A stretch of 26,824 nucleotides of DNA from a bacterium (GCA_021812825.1 JAKAMO010000027.1:1-26824); one strand, 5' to 3'; positions 15,198 to 23,402 are shown, numbered from the stretch's first letter. Translations and numbers: made by a program. The notes: generated from the sequence alone by a model not told the origin.

Positions 15198-17378
15198 CTA
15201 GGGTCTGGCGTCAATATTCTTCATTATTATCTCCTTCATGACGTCGAAAGCCGGCGCGGTCCCGGGAGGCAGCTTGTCGGCCAGCTCGTACACCTCTATC
15301 CGGTTGAAGACGCGCCCGCCCTCGGTCTCGCTGAAGGAGAAGACGCCGCGCACGTGCCTGGCCCAGAAGTCGGAGAAGACGGCGCGGGCCCTGGCATCCC
15401 AGTAGAACATACGGTAATCGCGGCCCAGCCGGATCGAGTCCGCGGGATTGAGCAGTATGTGGGTCACGCCGTCCCTGCGCAGGCTGGCGTAAAGGTCGTC
15501 GCCGCTTACGGCGGCAGAGGAATACTCCACTATCGCCGTCCGGTCGTAGACGGAACTGACGATGAAGTCGCGCTTCAGGTAAAAGCTCTTCTCATCGCCT
15601 ATCATCAGGACCTTTGAACCGGGCGGCGTATGCTCGTTGATGAACTTTATCCCGGAATAGCAACTGTAAGGATAGGTCGGCTGGCTGTGGGAGAGATAAT
15701 CCTCGGCGGATACCGCCCCGGTCAGCGGCCGCCAGCGGCCCTGAGTGTAGAAGATGTAGGCCGCCCAGTAGAGCGCCGCCAGACAGGAGGCTATGACCGC
15801 CCCTTTGAGCAGGTTTTTCAGCGCCCTATGGCCGCCGGAGAACAAGTAGACGGCCAGCAGCAGACCCGCGGCCGGGTAGGCAGGCATCATGAAGCGCACC
15901 ATAGTGGTGGATACCGACCAACCGGCCCAGACGGTCAGAAAGAAGGTCCAGAGGGAGGCGACGGCCGCGCCGGCAGGAGCGCCCAGCAGGAACAGCAGCG
16001 GCAGGAAGGCCAGAAAGAGGGGGGTAAAGAACTCCGAATTCGGGACCTGACCCATCGTCACTTTCCACGGGGTCAGCAGCCAGCTCGAAGGGGTCAGGTG
16101 CCCCATCTGGGCCGCTTGACTTATGAAATCCTTCAGCTTCTGCGGATCGGCGCTCGACCCGGTGCCGAACAGGCCCGAGCCGAAAGGGAACACCGGGTTG
16201 CCGGTATAGAGCCAGTTCTTGACCAGCCAGGGCCCTGTGAAGACCGTGGCGATAAAAGTGAAGAGCGCCAGGTTGCGGAAAGCCGTACCGGGCCTGGAAC
16301 GGTCGGACCAGGCGTAGGCCAGCATGACTCCTGCGGTCGGGAAAAAACCCGTATATTTGACGCCCATGGCCAGGCCGCAGAACACGGCGGCCAGCCAGAG
16401 CGGCCTGTCGTCACCGGCCGCGCGCAAGAGCGCCGCGTACAGGCCCAGCGTCGAGAACAGCATCAGCAGCGACTCGGTGCCGGACGACCAGGAAGCGAAC
16501 ATCGCGTGGCATACCGTATAGGATATCAGCGCGCCCCAGAGGCCGGCCCGCAGCGACAGGAAGCGGACGCCGAAAGCCAGGGCCGCGGCGGCCGTAAGGA
16601 CGCCGGCGGAATAGTTGACGAACTTCGCGAGCGGCGCGCCCTTCAGCAGCAGGGCCGCGGCATAGATCATGCCGTGCGTGAACGGCAGGTCGGAATAGAA
16701 ATTGTACGGCATCGGCGCGAAGCCGTGCATTATCACGAAGAAGTTTGGGACGGCCAGATGATAGACCAGCGCGTCGTAGAAGATCTCCGGGGCCAGCGCG
16801 CCGGCCAGGTTGAGCAGCATGGCCAGCAGCAGGACTCCCAGCGCCGCGAGGTCCCACGGGCCGAGCTCGCCCGGCGCCGCCTCCACCGGCGGCAGCGGGC
16901 TGCCGCGCAGCTGCCAGGCCCCCAAGGCCAGGGCGGCCAGCATCAGGAGCGCCACAGGCCAGAGATACAGGACCTTGAGCGTCGCCAGGACGAAGACATA
17001 AGCGGCCAGCAGGCCCAACCCGGCCCCGCAGGAGAAAACCGACTCTTCCAGCGCCCCGCGGAAGGAAAGGCCGGCGGCCCTGAGCGCGGCGCGGCCCAGC
17101 GAGAAGCAGGAAAAAAGGAACGCGGCCGCGGCCAGCAGGTTGAGCAGATGCCCGGGCAGTACGGAGACCAGCCCGGCGGTGTACTGCTCCGGCGCCAGCA
17201 TGGCCGACAGCGCGTCCAGCCGGGGCATGAACTTCGAATAGTAGGACTTCAGGACGAAGGCGGCCCAGCCGCCCGCGACAGGCCAGACCAGCCAGGAGGG
17301 GAAACGGGGCTTTTCCTCCGCCGGCCGCGCGGAAGGCTGAGGGACGGGCTGCCGTTCTTTCCTGTGTCTTTTGGCCAT
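15198..17378 (-). CDS. GT-C family glycosyltransferase, polytopic membrane protein
   Basis: The protein probably transfers a sugar from a polyprenyl-phosphate donor to a lipid or protein on the outer face of the inner membrane. The 726 residues have a basic, proline-rich cytosolic N-terminus (1-27), about a dozen hydrophobic helices between 30 and 560, and a soluble C-terminal domain (about 575-726). The segment PEIFYDALVYHLAVP (197-211), after a hydrophobic helix, is the acidic DxxxYHL loop motif seen in ArnT/PMT-like GT-C proteins. The C-terminal domain has repeated strand patterns (KVLMIGDEKSFYL, GVTHILLNPADSI). No acceptor can be named and no other glycan gene is adjacent. A terminator-like hairpin ends just before its ATG, and no Shine-Dalgarno is visible, so its expression is unclear. 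Confidence 0.75.
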   Translation of the reverse strand: MAKRHRKERQPVPQPSARPAEEKPRFPSWLVWPVAGGWAAFVLKSYYSKFMPRLDALSAMLAPEQYTAGLVSVLPGHLLNLLAAAAFLFSCFSLGRAALRAAGLSFRGALEESVFSCGAGLGLLAAYVFVLATLKVLYLWPVALLMLAALALGAWQLRGSPLPPVEAAPGELGPWDLAALGVLLLAMLLNLAGALAPEIFYDALVYHLAVPNFFVIMHGFAPMPYNFYSDLPFTHGMIYAAALLLKGAPLAKFVNYSAGVLTAAAALAFGVRFLSLRAGLWGALISYTVCHAMFASWSSGTESLLMLFSTLGLYAALLRAAGDDRPLWLAAVFCGLAMGVKYTGFFPTAGVMLAYAWSDRSRPGTAFRNLALFTFIATVFTGPWLVKNWLYTGNPVFPFGSGLFGTGSSADPQKLKDFISQAAQMGHLTPSSWLLTPWKVTMGQVPNSEFFTPLFLAFLPLLFLLGAPAGAAVASLWTFFLTVWAGWSVSTTMVRFMMPAYPAAGLLLAVYLFSGGHRALKNLLKGAVIASCLAALYWAAYIFYTQGRWRPLTGAVSAEDYLSHSQPTYPYSCYSGIKFINEHTPPGSKVLMIGDEKSFYLKRDFIVSSVYDRTAIVEYSSAAVSGDDLYASLRRDGVTHILLNPADSIRLGRDYRMFYWDARARAVFSDFWARHVRGVFSFSETEGGRVFNRIEVYELADKLPPGTAPAFDVMKEIIMKNIDARP

Positions 17379-17381
17379 ATC

Positions 17382-17435
17382 AAAAAGATGACCGGCGGGC
17401 CGGCGGAGGTAAGCCCCTCCCGTCCGTCCGCCGGT
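17382..17435 (-). terminator. Hairpin with T-tract between the KOW-like gene and the glycosyltransferase
   Basis: On the minus strand ACCGGCGG (17435-17428) can pair with CCGCCGGT (17398-17391), or CCGGCGGA with TCCGCCGG (17407-17400), with GGAGG/CCTCC nested inside. CATC and five T residues (17386-17382) follow. The hairpin begins about 13 nt after the stop at 17448, as expected for a terminator, but its T-tract ends 3 nt before the next ATG. Confidence 0.5.
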
Positions 17436-17447
17436 CGCCTGGCGTGG

Positions 17448-18572
17448 TTATTTCTCGAGCACCTCTATGTTGGCGCGGGGGACCACTATGACCTCGCCGC
17501 CGTCCAACTTCACCTCGAGCACGCGGGCGTGCGATTCGCTGCCGATGACCGTGAGCTCCGGAGGCAGCGACTTCACGGTGCCGATCACGCCGAAATGCGG
17601 CTCCCGGATGATCCGTATAGGGTCGCCGGGCTCTATCCACCCGCGCCCCTGGTCCCGCTTCACCTCGCTGACGCCTTTCGGCATGCCCGGGACGATGATC
17701 TCGGGGCGCATGACTCCCGCGCGTATCTGCGTGGCGCCGGACACGGAAGCATGCTCGCCGTTGCGGGAGCTGAGCAGCTTGAAGGTGTACTCGGCCATCG
17801 GGATCATGCCGAAGCCCTCTGTCACGACCAGCGTGGTGCCGATCTTCTCGGAGCCCGTGACGGCTACCCCTATATCGTAGCCGAGCAGCTGGCGCAGGTC
17901 GCGGTCGTGTATGCCGCCGACGACTATCGCGTTGACGCCCAGCTCGATGGCCCGCTGTATGGTGGCCAGGCTGGCGTGCTTGCCGCCCACCACGATCTTC
18001 CCGCGGTGGTGCTCCTTGATGGCCTCCGCCTCGAGTTCCTCGTCGGGGCTTTCAACAGCCACGCAGATCTCGCCGTTGGTCTCGCCGCCGATGCCGAAGA
18101 TCCCCTGTATGAAGGTGCCTTCGGCCTCCACAGTCACTCCGAAGCCGGGAGTGATCTCGACGATCTTGCCCTTCACGTAGGCCTTCACAGGCAGGACCTT
18201 CGGTGGCTCGCGCAGCAGGACCTGGCCCGTCACCGGTGAGATGGATTCCACCGTGCCGGCGACCGGCGACTCTATGGAGGTCTTGAACCATTTCAGGAAA
18301 GGCTTGTTCTCGGCGATCACCTCTCCGGCGGCGACCGTATCTCCTTCCCTCTTCAGCATGAAGCCCGGGATCTCCTCGGGCGACACGGCGAGCCGGTTGG
18401 CGACGTTGACCGAGAACACCTTGCCGGGCAGCTCGGTCTGGGCCACCACGTCCAGCGCGTCCACGCAGGCGCCCATCTCGGCCATCACCTTTCCCGGGAT
18501 AGGCAGCAGGCGCTTCTTGTGCAGCATCGTGCTGGGCATTACCTTGAGTCCTGGAGTATACGCATGAGCCAT
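17448..18572 (-). CDS. MutL-associated protein with barrel-sandwich and KOW-like regions
   Basis: I recognise no characterised function. The 374-residue soluble protein has no signal peptide. Residues 70-125 (MLKREGDTVAAGEVIAEN, SPVAGTVESISPVTGQVL) look like a lipoyl/RnfC-type barrel-sandwich hybrid, but without a lysine in the usual biotinyl/lipoyl turn. Residues 190-300 form an alpha/beta stretch (GKIVVGGKHASLATIQRA, GVNAIVVGGI, GVAVTGSEKIGTTLVVTEGFG). Residues 313-340 (IEPGDPIRIIREPHFGVIGTV) read as a KOW motif. The gene starts 29 nt after the MutL-like stop with AGGAG 7 nt before its ATG, so the pair is an operon. A helper or partner of the MutL-like ATPase is the likely role, inferred from position only. 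Confidence 0.75.
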   Translation of the reverse strand: MAHAYTPGLKVMPSTMLHKKRLLPIPGKVMAEMGACVDALDVVAQTELPGKVFSVNVANRLAVSPEEIPGFMLKREGDTVAAGEVIAENKPFLKWFKTSIESPVAGTVESISPVTGQVLLREPPKVLPVKAYVKGKIVEITPGFGVTVEAEGTFIQGIFGIGGETNGEICVAVESPDEELEAEAIKEHHRGKIVVGGKHASLATIQRAIELGVNAIVVGGIHDRDLRQLLGYDIGVAVTGSEKIGTTLVVTEGFGMIPMAEYTFKLLSSRNGEHASVSGATQIRAGVMRPEIIVPGMPKGVSEVKRDQGRGWIEPGDPIRIIREPHFGVIGTVKSLPPELTVIGSESHARVLEVKLDGGEVIVVPRANIEVLEK

Positions 18573-18601
18573 AGTTTATCTCCTAGTAGAAGTTCTGCGC
18601 G

Positions 18602-20395
18602 TCAGACGGGGTACATCCCCATTGCCTTGTACCATTTGGCCAGGTCGGCCCGGCGCTTCGCGGGCTCCTTGGACAGGTTGAACGGCCGGCCGCGGCCGTC
18701 GAGCACCAGGCCCACCACCCCGCCCTCTATCTCCGCCTCCAGCTTGTTGCCGGGGCCGGCGCCCATGTCGAAGCCCTTGGCGGGCCTGGCCACCAGCTTG
18801 GCCTTCGGAGCGGCCAGCGGGACATGCTGCATATCGCCGAAGCGGAGCTGCCCGTTCTCACGGCTGCCGTCGGGACAGGTGATCTCCCACTCCATTATCA
18901 CCTGGCCTTCCTTGGCCAGGCCCTTCGGGGCCAGGCAGGTGCCGAGCCGCACGAGGCAGTCGTGGTAGAACACGTCGAGCGCCGCCTTCTCGCTGATCTG
19001 GGCGAGCACGCCGAGGTGCGGCATCATGAAGATGGAGTCCACGGCCATGCGCGTGACGCCCTCGGGCTGGTAGGCGTCTATCATCAGCATCATAGACTGT
19101 GTGCGGCGGGGGGAATGGGCGAGGATTCCGCCCGAGCCTATCACGTAGTCCAGCCGCATCACGTTGATCAGGCTCTGGCCGGAGGAGGTCTGCTCGAACG
19201 CGTCGGAGATCGAGCGCTCCTGCTGCACGCCCTTCAGGCCCACGGCGAGGGCCTTGTGTTGCTCGAAGGCCAGCCGCAGCGCCTCGCGGGCCGCGGAGTG
19301 CTCAATCTGCAGGTCTTCCACCGTCTGCGGTATCGTGGTGGGTCGGATCATCTTGTTCTTCAGGCGGTCGCGCAGGTCCTGCTCGTCTATATCGAACGGC
19401 AGCCAGCGCAGGATGTTCGGCAGGCCGGCCTCGGCCATCACGTTGGAGATGGAATAGCTCATGCCCAGGTTGGCGCTGACGGTGCGGTTGAACACCTCGT
19501 CGAAGACGCTGAACACGTCGGTGGTCGCGCCGCCGATATCTACGGCCAGCACGTTGAACTTATTGGCCTTCGCGAACTTCTCGGTCATCGTGCCGACGGC
19601 TGCCGGCGTGGGCATGATCGGGGCGCCTACCATTTTCATCAGCCTGGGGTAGCCGGGCGCCTGCTGCATCACGTGCTCGAGGAAGATGTCGTGGATCTTG
19701 TGGCGCGCCGGCATCAGGTTCTCTCGCTCCAGCGTGGGCCGCAGGTTTTCGGTCAGGATCAGAGCGGTGCCCTCGCCCAGGATGTCCTTTATCTGCTGGT
19801 GGGCCTTATTGTTGCCGGCGTAGATGACCGGGAGCTTGTAGGAGGCGCCCAGGCGCGGCTTCGGGTCCGCGGCCTTCAGGAACTGCGCCAGCTCCACCAC
19901 GTGCGTCACGGTGCCGCCGTCGGTGCCGCCTGAAAGCAGCATCATGTCGGGGCGCAGCTGGCGGATGCGTTCGATCTTCTCGTGGTCGGCGCGGCCGTCG
20001 TTGGAGGCCAGCACGTCCATCACTATCGCGCCGGCGCCGAGCGCGCAGCGCTGGGCCGATTCGCCGGTCATAGCCTTCACGGCACCCGCCACCATCATCT
20101 GCAGGCCGCCGCCCGCGGAGGACGTGGAGACGTAGATGTCGGCGCCGGTGAGGCCGACGTTGGGGGTGATTATCTTCTCGCCGTCCAGCAGCTTGCGCCC
20201 GGACAGTTCCTCGACCTCGGTTATCGCGTTGAGGACGCCCTTGGTCACGTCCTCGAACGGAGCTTCCACCGTGGTGGGGGCCTCGCCACGGAAGGTCTGG
20301 CGGTAAGTATCGCCCTTCTTCTCGATCAGGATGGCCTTGGTGGTCGTGCTCCCGCAGTCCGTGGCTATTATGGTTTCAAGGTCTTTCTTTGACAT
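18602..20395 (-). CDS. MutL/GlmL-family ASKHA ATPase (putative B12-mutase reactivase)
   Basis: GlmL/MutL proteins are sugar-kinase/Hsp70-fold ATPases found with adenosylcobalamin-dependent carbon-skeleton or amino mutases, thought to help reactivate them. The 597 residues show phosphate-1 DCGSTTTKAIL (13-23), TSSAGGGLQMMVAG (91-104), LLSGGTDGGTVTHV (153-166), the phosphate-2 motif LAVDIGGATTDVFSV (283-297) and a late VIGSGGILAHSP adenosine motif. The length matches the family (about 460-620). The ATG at 20395 lies inside the end of the preceding small gene (20-nt overlap) with AAGGA 9 nt upstream. No glutamate mutase, aminomutase or B12 gene lies in the window, so its client is either elsewhere or of a new kind. 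Confidence 0.88.
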   Translation of the reverse strand: MSKKDLETIIATDCGSTTTKAILIEKKGDTYRQTFRGEAPTTVEAPFEDVTKGVLNAITEVEELSGRKLLDGEKIITPNVGLTGADIYVSTSSAGGGLQMMVAGAVKAMTGESAQRCALGAGAIVMDVLASNDGRADHEKIERIRQLRPDMMLLSGGTDGGTVTHVVELAQFLKAADPKPRLGASYKLPVIYAGNNKAHQQIKDILGEGTALILTENLRPTLERENLMPARHKIHDIFLEHVMQQAPGYPRLMKMVGAPIMPTPAAVGTMTEKFAKANKFNVLAVDIGGATTDVFSVFDEVFNRTVSANLGMSYSISNVMAEAGLPNILRWLPFDIDEQDLRDRLKNKMIRPTTIPQTVEDLQIEHSAAREALRLAFEQHKALAVGLKGVQQERSISDAFEQTSSGQSLINVMRLDYVIGSGGILAHSPRRTQSMMLMIDAYQPEGVTRMAVDSIFMMPHLGVLAQISEKAALDVFYHDCLVRLGTCLAPKGLAKEGQVIMEWEITCPDGSRENGQLRFGDMQHVPLAAPKAKLVARPAKGFDMGAGPGNKLEAEIEGGVVGLVLDGRGRPFNLSKEPAKRRADLAKWYKAMGMYPV

Positions 20396-20714
20396 TTGGA
20401 TCGTCCTTTTCAGGTGGTTCGGCGCTAAGCCTCTCTACGAAGTAGTCTACTGCCTTCCTGTTCTCGAGGAGGGCCTTGTACTTCTCGACCTCCTCCTTCC
20501 GGAAAACCATCGCGAGCATGGGCTCGAGGAACGTCACTCCCTGCGCCCCGAGACCGTGCATGGGACGGGTGCCTTCCAGAGTAAAGGCCGCCACGTCGCC
20601 CATTCCGCGTTCCCTCACCTTCTTCGCCAGCGCGTCCAGCAGCTTCTTCTCTTCCGGCGTGGGATCGGGAGGCTCGGGGATCTTGAAAGCGTTGTCCCAG
20701 ATACCCATCGGCAT
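20376..20714 (-). CDS. Small soluble protein leading the MutL-like operon
   Basis: The 112-residue protein has no signal peptide or membrane helix and I do not recognise a named domain. It reads as a proline-rich start (PEPPDPTPEEKKLLDALAKK), a central segment TRPMHGLGAQGVTFLEPML, and a charged helical end (EKYKALLENRKAVDYFVERL). I recall similar short proteins of unknown function in other deep-branching phyla, but this needs a search. Its last 20 nt overlap the MutL-like start, a strong sign of shared function or coupled translation. Two starts are possible: ATG 20714 or ATG 20708; the latter lies 8 nt after a TAAAAT box. Confidence 0.7.
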   Translation of the reverse strand: MPMGIWDNAFKIPEPPDPTPEEKKLLDALAKKVRERGMGDVAAFTLEGTRPMHGLGAQGVTFLEPMLAMVFRKEEVEKYKALLENRKAVDYFVERLSAEPPEKDDPNVKERP

Positions 20715-20716
20715 TT

Positions 20717-20722
20717 ATTTTA
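20717..20722 (-). promoter_or_regulatory. -10 box of the MutL-like operon
   Basis: TAAAAT on the minus strand (20722-20717) sits in the AT-rich part of the 98-nt gap between the DUF192 stop and the small gene. It is 2 nt from ATG 20714 and 8 nt from ATG 20708, which favours the second start if the message is leaderless. An alternative box further upstream is TATTAT (about 20737-20732). Confidence 0.35.
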
Positions 20723-20812
20723 ACATAAAAAATAATACGGCATGAACTCGCGCGGGTGAAGGGAACGCGGCGGGCAGCCGGCGGTTTACTCCGGAGCGGC
20801 TGGGACGCGGGG

Positions 20813-21352
20813 CTACTTCTCCCGGCGGCCTTCCGACTTCCGGGAGACCGGCGGCGGCTGTTTTTTGTCCGCGGGAGCTTTTTCGCGCCCGAGGAAAGAG
20901 ACGGCCAGCCGGGAGCCCGGCCGGACCTTGTGGGACCTGGCGGCGCCGGCGGCCAGCTCCAGCACGCACCACGCGGGAGAAGAGGCCCTGGCGATCTCGC
21001 TCTCGGGCTGGTCCTCGTAGGAGCGGGGGACGCGGTGGAAAACGCGCACGACCTTCATCTCCCCGTCCAGGAACACCATGTCGAGGTCGATCAGCGTGTT
21101 CTTCATCCAGAACGTCTTCAGGCTCCCGTCGGAAAAGACGAACAGCATGCCTCGGTCCTCCGCGAGCGCCTTCCGGAACATCAACCCCCGTTCCCTTTCC
21201 CCAGGGGTCAGCGCCAGCTCGGCGGTGACCTTGAAACCGTCCGGCAGCGTGAGCAGCGCCGCCGCCGCGTCCTTGGGGACCCGGAACCCGGGCGCGTCCG
21301 CGGCGCACAACAGCGCGGGGAGCAGGAGCGCTAAGATCCCGTTAATTTTCAT
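20813..21352 (-). CDS. Secreted DUF192 family protein
   Basis: DUF192 proteins are small beta-rich domains of unknown function, often exported. The 179-residue product has a signal peptide (residues 1-18, ending LLCAA). The family core follows: TPGERERGLMFRKAL (about 48-62), GMLFVFSDGSLKTFWMKNTL (about 68-87) and DLDMVFLD, which is the typical GLM-FR then FWMKNT order. The C-terminal tail is rich in Lys, Arg and Pro and probably disordered. The gene starts inside the end of the upstream secreted-protein gene (11-nt overlap), so it is the third gene of that operon and lacks its own Shine-Dalgarno. Domain call firm, role unknown. Confidence 0.85.
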   Translation of the reverse strand: MKINGILALLLPALLCAADAPGFRVPKDAAAALLTLPDGFKVTAELALTPGERERGLMFRKALAEDRGMLFVFSDGSLKTFWMKNTLIDLDMVFLDGEMKVVRVFHRVPRSYEDQPESEIARASSPAWCVLELAAGAARSHKVRPGSRLAVSFLGREKAPADKKQPPPVSRKSEGRREK

Positions 21353-21857
21353 CTTCTGTGCCGGCTGGCGGGGAGGAGGAGACGTTCACCGCCGTGGAAG
21401 TCGAGGTCGGAGGCGGCAGGAACAGCGGCGCCCTCGCGTCCGCGTCGGCTTTCAGCCTGCCGGCCTCCCCGAAGAGGGCCATCGCGTCGGCGCCGTGAGC
21501 CTTGGCCAGCCCGCGCAGGCCGCCGGCCTTCGGCAGCTCGGCCGCCAGCTTCTTGAAAGGGACCTTCGACCGCTCCGAGAGCAGCAGGATGAAAGCCAGC
21601 TCCTGCCTGTAGATGCCGCCGCGCAGGTAGGAGAGCATCTCCCGCTCCGGGGTGGTGGACTCGAAGACGGCGTACAGAGTGGAGCTGCTCACCTCGGCGC
21701 TGAGCGCCCAGGAATAGGCGTCCTCTCCGGAGGTGTCTATCCTTCCCGGTTCGTTCTTCAGGAAGGAGTCGGGGCCGACCTCCGCGCCCAGAAAGACCTG
21801 GGCGGAAGCGGGGACGGCCCCTGCCATAAGGCAGAGAAGCAGCGCCGCGGATCTCAT
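21342..21857 (-). CDS. Secreted protein of unknown function
   Basis: I do not recognise a family. The 171-residue product has a clear signal peptide (MRSAALLLCLMAGAVPASA, cleavage about residue 19). The middle (about 45-130) is mostly helical, and the tail (about 143-171) is low-complexity, rich in Pro, Ser and Thr and likely disordered. It lies 9 nt after the AsnC-type gene and overlaps the DUF192 gene by 11 nt, so all three are probably expressed together. The helical core contains a repeated leucine/alanine pattern around KVPFKKLAAELPKAGGLRGLAKAHG, which may form a small bundle. Confidence 0.65.
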   Translation of the reverse strand: MRSAALLLCLMAGAVPASAQVFLGAEVGPDSFLKNEPGRIDTSGEDAYSWALSAEVSSSTLYAVFESTTPEREMLSYLRGGIYRQELAFILLLSERSKVPFKKLAAELPKAGGLRGLAKAHGADAMALFGEAGRLKADADARAPLFLPPPTSTSTAVNVSSSPPAGTEDEN

Positions 21858-21866
21858 GGCGGGCCT

Positions 21867-22100
21867 TTAAAGAGAGGTGGTCACCAGCGTCTCGGTGGAA
21901 AGGACGCCGGGGATGCCGCGTATCTCCTGGACCACTATGTTGGAGAGCTGCGGCAGGTCGTCGGTCTCCATGTCGAGCACGAGGTCCCAGCGGCCGAAGA
22001 CGGCCGACATATGGACTACGCTCTTAAGGGCCTTGAGCTTGGCCAGGGCCTGCTTCTCCTTACCGGGCATCAGCTTCACTAGTACCAGTCCTGTTACCAT
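21867..22100 (-). CDS. Stand-alone Lrp/AsnC ligand-binding (RAM) domain protein
   Basis: RAM domains bind amino acids or related small molecules and form dimers or octamers; full Lrp/AsnC regulators add a helix-turn-helix in front. This 77-residue protein is the RAM domain only: GLVLVKLMPGKEKQALAKL (4-22), FGRWDLVLDMETDD (35-48) and IRGIPGVLSTETLVT (60-74) give the beta-alpha-beta-beta-alpha-beta order and the final GV-x-T-x-T strand. It has no DNA-binding part, so it may sense a ligand or modulate another protein. ATG 22100 is preceded by AAGGA (22113-22109) with 8-nt spacing and a leader of about 40 nt from the TATAAT at 22155-22150. It leads the operon of two secreted proteins. Confidence 0.88.
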   Translation of the reverse strand: MVTGLVLVKLMPGKEKQALAKLKALKSVVHMSAVFGRWDLVLDMETDDLPQLSNIVVQEIRGIPGVLSTETLVTTSL

Positions 22101-22149
22101 AGGTATGTTCCTTTTTTACGCGCGCGTTATGTACACCCGCCGTATGCCT

Positions 22150-22155
22150 ATTATA
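22150..22155 (-). promoter_or_regulatory. TATAAT -10 box of the AsnC/RAM operon
   Basis: A consensus TATAAT on the minus strand (22155-22150) predicts a transcript starting near 22143, giving a leader of about 43 nt with a Shine-Dalgarno AAGGA. It shares the 113-nt divergent gap with the dtd promoter. This is the clearest leadered unit in the window. Confidence 0.5.
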
Positions 22156-22201
22156 CAACCGCCGCCGCCGCGGTTCAATAGGAGCCGAAGCGTAAATTAA
22201 C

Positions 22202-22207
22202 TATAAT
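22202..22207 (+). promoter_or_regulatory. TATAAT -10 box 6 nt before dtd
   Basis: TATAAT at 22202-22207 is followed by six bases (CAGGAT) and then ATG 22214, which places transcription start at or next to the start codon. The box is preceded by TAAATTAAC. No recognisable -35 hexamer is found at 16-18 nt. Confidence 0.55.
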
Positions 22208-22213
22208 CAGGAT

Positions 22214-22672
22214 ATGAGAGCACTGGTACAGAGGGTCAAGCGCGGCGGGGTCAAGACCGTGGACGTCCACAACTCCATCGGCGCCGGCCTCGTGGTCCTG
22301 CTCGGAGTGGGGAAGGGGGACTCGCCGCAGGAAGCCTCCCTGCTAGCTGAAAAGACGGCCAACCTCCGCATCTTCTCCAACGACGAAGGCAAGTTCGACC
22401 GCTCCCTGCTGGACGTGGGCGGAGAAGCTCTTGTCGTGTCGCAGTTCACGCTTTACGCGGACTCCACCCGGGGGAGGAGGCCTGACTTCACGGCCGCCGC
22501 CAGGCCGGAGGAGGCCGACAGGCTGTACCTGGCTTTCGTCGAGGCCCTCCGCTCGAAAGGAGTACCGGTGAAGACCGGCGTCTTCGCGGCCGACATGGAA
22601 GTGGAGATAATCAACGACGGGCCGGTGACCATCTGGCTGGACACGGCGGGCCTGGCCGGGAAGGGCGGATGA
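22214..22672 (+). CDS. dtd: D-aminoacyl-tRNA deacylase
   Basis: Dtd hydrolyses D-amino acids (and glycine mischarged on tRNA-Ala) from tRNA and so protects translation. The 152-residue protein begins MRALVQRV, then carries [14 protein letters not shown], the catalytic SQFTLYAD (76-83) and NDGPVT (134-139) motifs, which are the two signature elements of the family. Length is typical (about 145-155). The ATG at 22214 sits 6 nt after a TATAAT box, suggesting a leaderless message. Its stop overlaps the start of a lipoprotein gene (ATGA), and RNase R follows, so this is the first gene of a three-gene operon. Confidence 0.96.
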   Translation: MRALVQRVKRGGVKTVDVHNSIGAGLVVLLGVGKGDSPQEASLLAEKTANLRIFSNDEGKFDRSLLDVGGEALVVSQFTLYADSTRGRRPDFTAAARPEEADRLYLAFVEALRSKGVPVKTGVFAADMEVEIINDGPVTIWLDTAGLAGKGG

Positions 22673-23385
22673 CCGCTATGGGACGAAGGACCCTGCTGGC
22701 GCTGCTGCTCTCCGTCTCCGCCCTGGCGGCCGGCTGCGTCAACCCGGAGATGTTCAGGAAAGGCGCTTTCGCGATGGACGACTGGGACTCCTGGACCGGC
22801 TGGAACGACGCGTACGGTCATAACGAGGTCCGCAGGGACGGCCTGTATTACTTCCTCAGCGCGAACCAGGACGACACGCGCGACGAGCCGTCGGACGGCT
22901 ACTATCCGGGCCTGATACTTTCCCGCGATCTTTTCGGGCCGCGGTGGCGCGTGGACCTGGAGGCGAACTACGTCATTCCGCCCGGGCGGGTCAAGCGCTT
23001 CTCCTACGGCATCTGGGTCGGAGGCGATTCCTCCAGGCCGTCCATCGGCAACGCTTCCGCCGTAATGAAGCTGCTGGTGCAGCGCCAGAACGGCCCCGTG
23101 CCGGCCGACGATACCCTTATCGTGATAATGCTGCCCGGCGGAAAGCCGGTGGAGCTCCCCAAGAAGCTGAAAGTGCTGCGCTTCGAGCGGGAGGGGAACT
23201 TTTTTACCGTCTCGTACGCGATGAACCGCAAGACCTTCAAGCCCGTGCTGCGGGTGGACGCCTCCCAGGCGTCGGAGGCGCCGGCCCAGAAGTTCTTCCT
23301 CGGCGGCTTTTCCGGCGGCGACCCCGCCGGCGCCTATATGAGGTTCAAGAGCCTGCAGATCGACGGGCGGGAAACACTGCGCTGA
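22669..23385 (+). CDS. Lipoprotein of unknown function
   Basis: The 238-residue product has a lipoprotein signal with lipobox LAAGC (Cys23), so it should be anchored in the outer or inner membrane. The mature part is beta-rich with many aromatic residues ([53 protein letters not shown]), a pattern that recalls concanavalin/lectin-like or DUF1349-type jelly-roll folds; this is only an impression. ATG 22669 overlaps the dtd stop by 4 nt; ATG 22678 (MGRRTLL) would give a more usual signal-peptide start. The link with Dtd and RNase R is positional and has no obvious functional sense. Confidence 0.7.
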   Translation: MTAMGRRTLLALLLSVSALAAGCVNPEMFRKGAFAMDDWDSWTGWNDAYGHNEVRRDGLYYFLSANQDDTRDEPSDGYYPGLILSRDLFGPRWRVDLEANYVIPPGRVKRFSYGIWVGGDSSRPSIGNASAVMKLLVQRQNGPVPADDTLIVIMLPGGKPVELPKKLKVLRFEREGNFFTVSYAMNRKTFKPVLRVDASQASEAPAQKFFLGGFSGGDPAGAYMRFKSLQIDGRETLR

Positions 23386-23402
23386 CACGCGCGAAGGAAA
23401 AA

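Noticed and set aside
15630..18239. Long + strand open frame opposite the glycosyltransferase and the KOW-like gene
   Set aside because: Antisense to two coherent proteins, low-complexity Gln/Arg/Gly composition, no domain visible.
22944..23402. Upstream extension of the rnr frame through the lipoprotein gene
   Set aside because: Arg/Gly-rich shadow sequence with no RNase R similarity; ATG 23403 has AAGGA in front.
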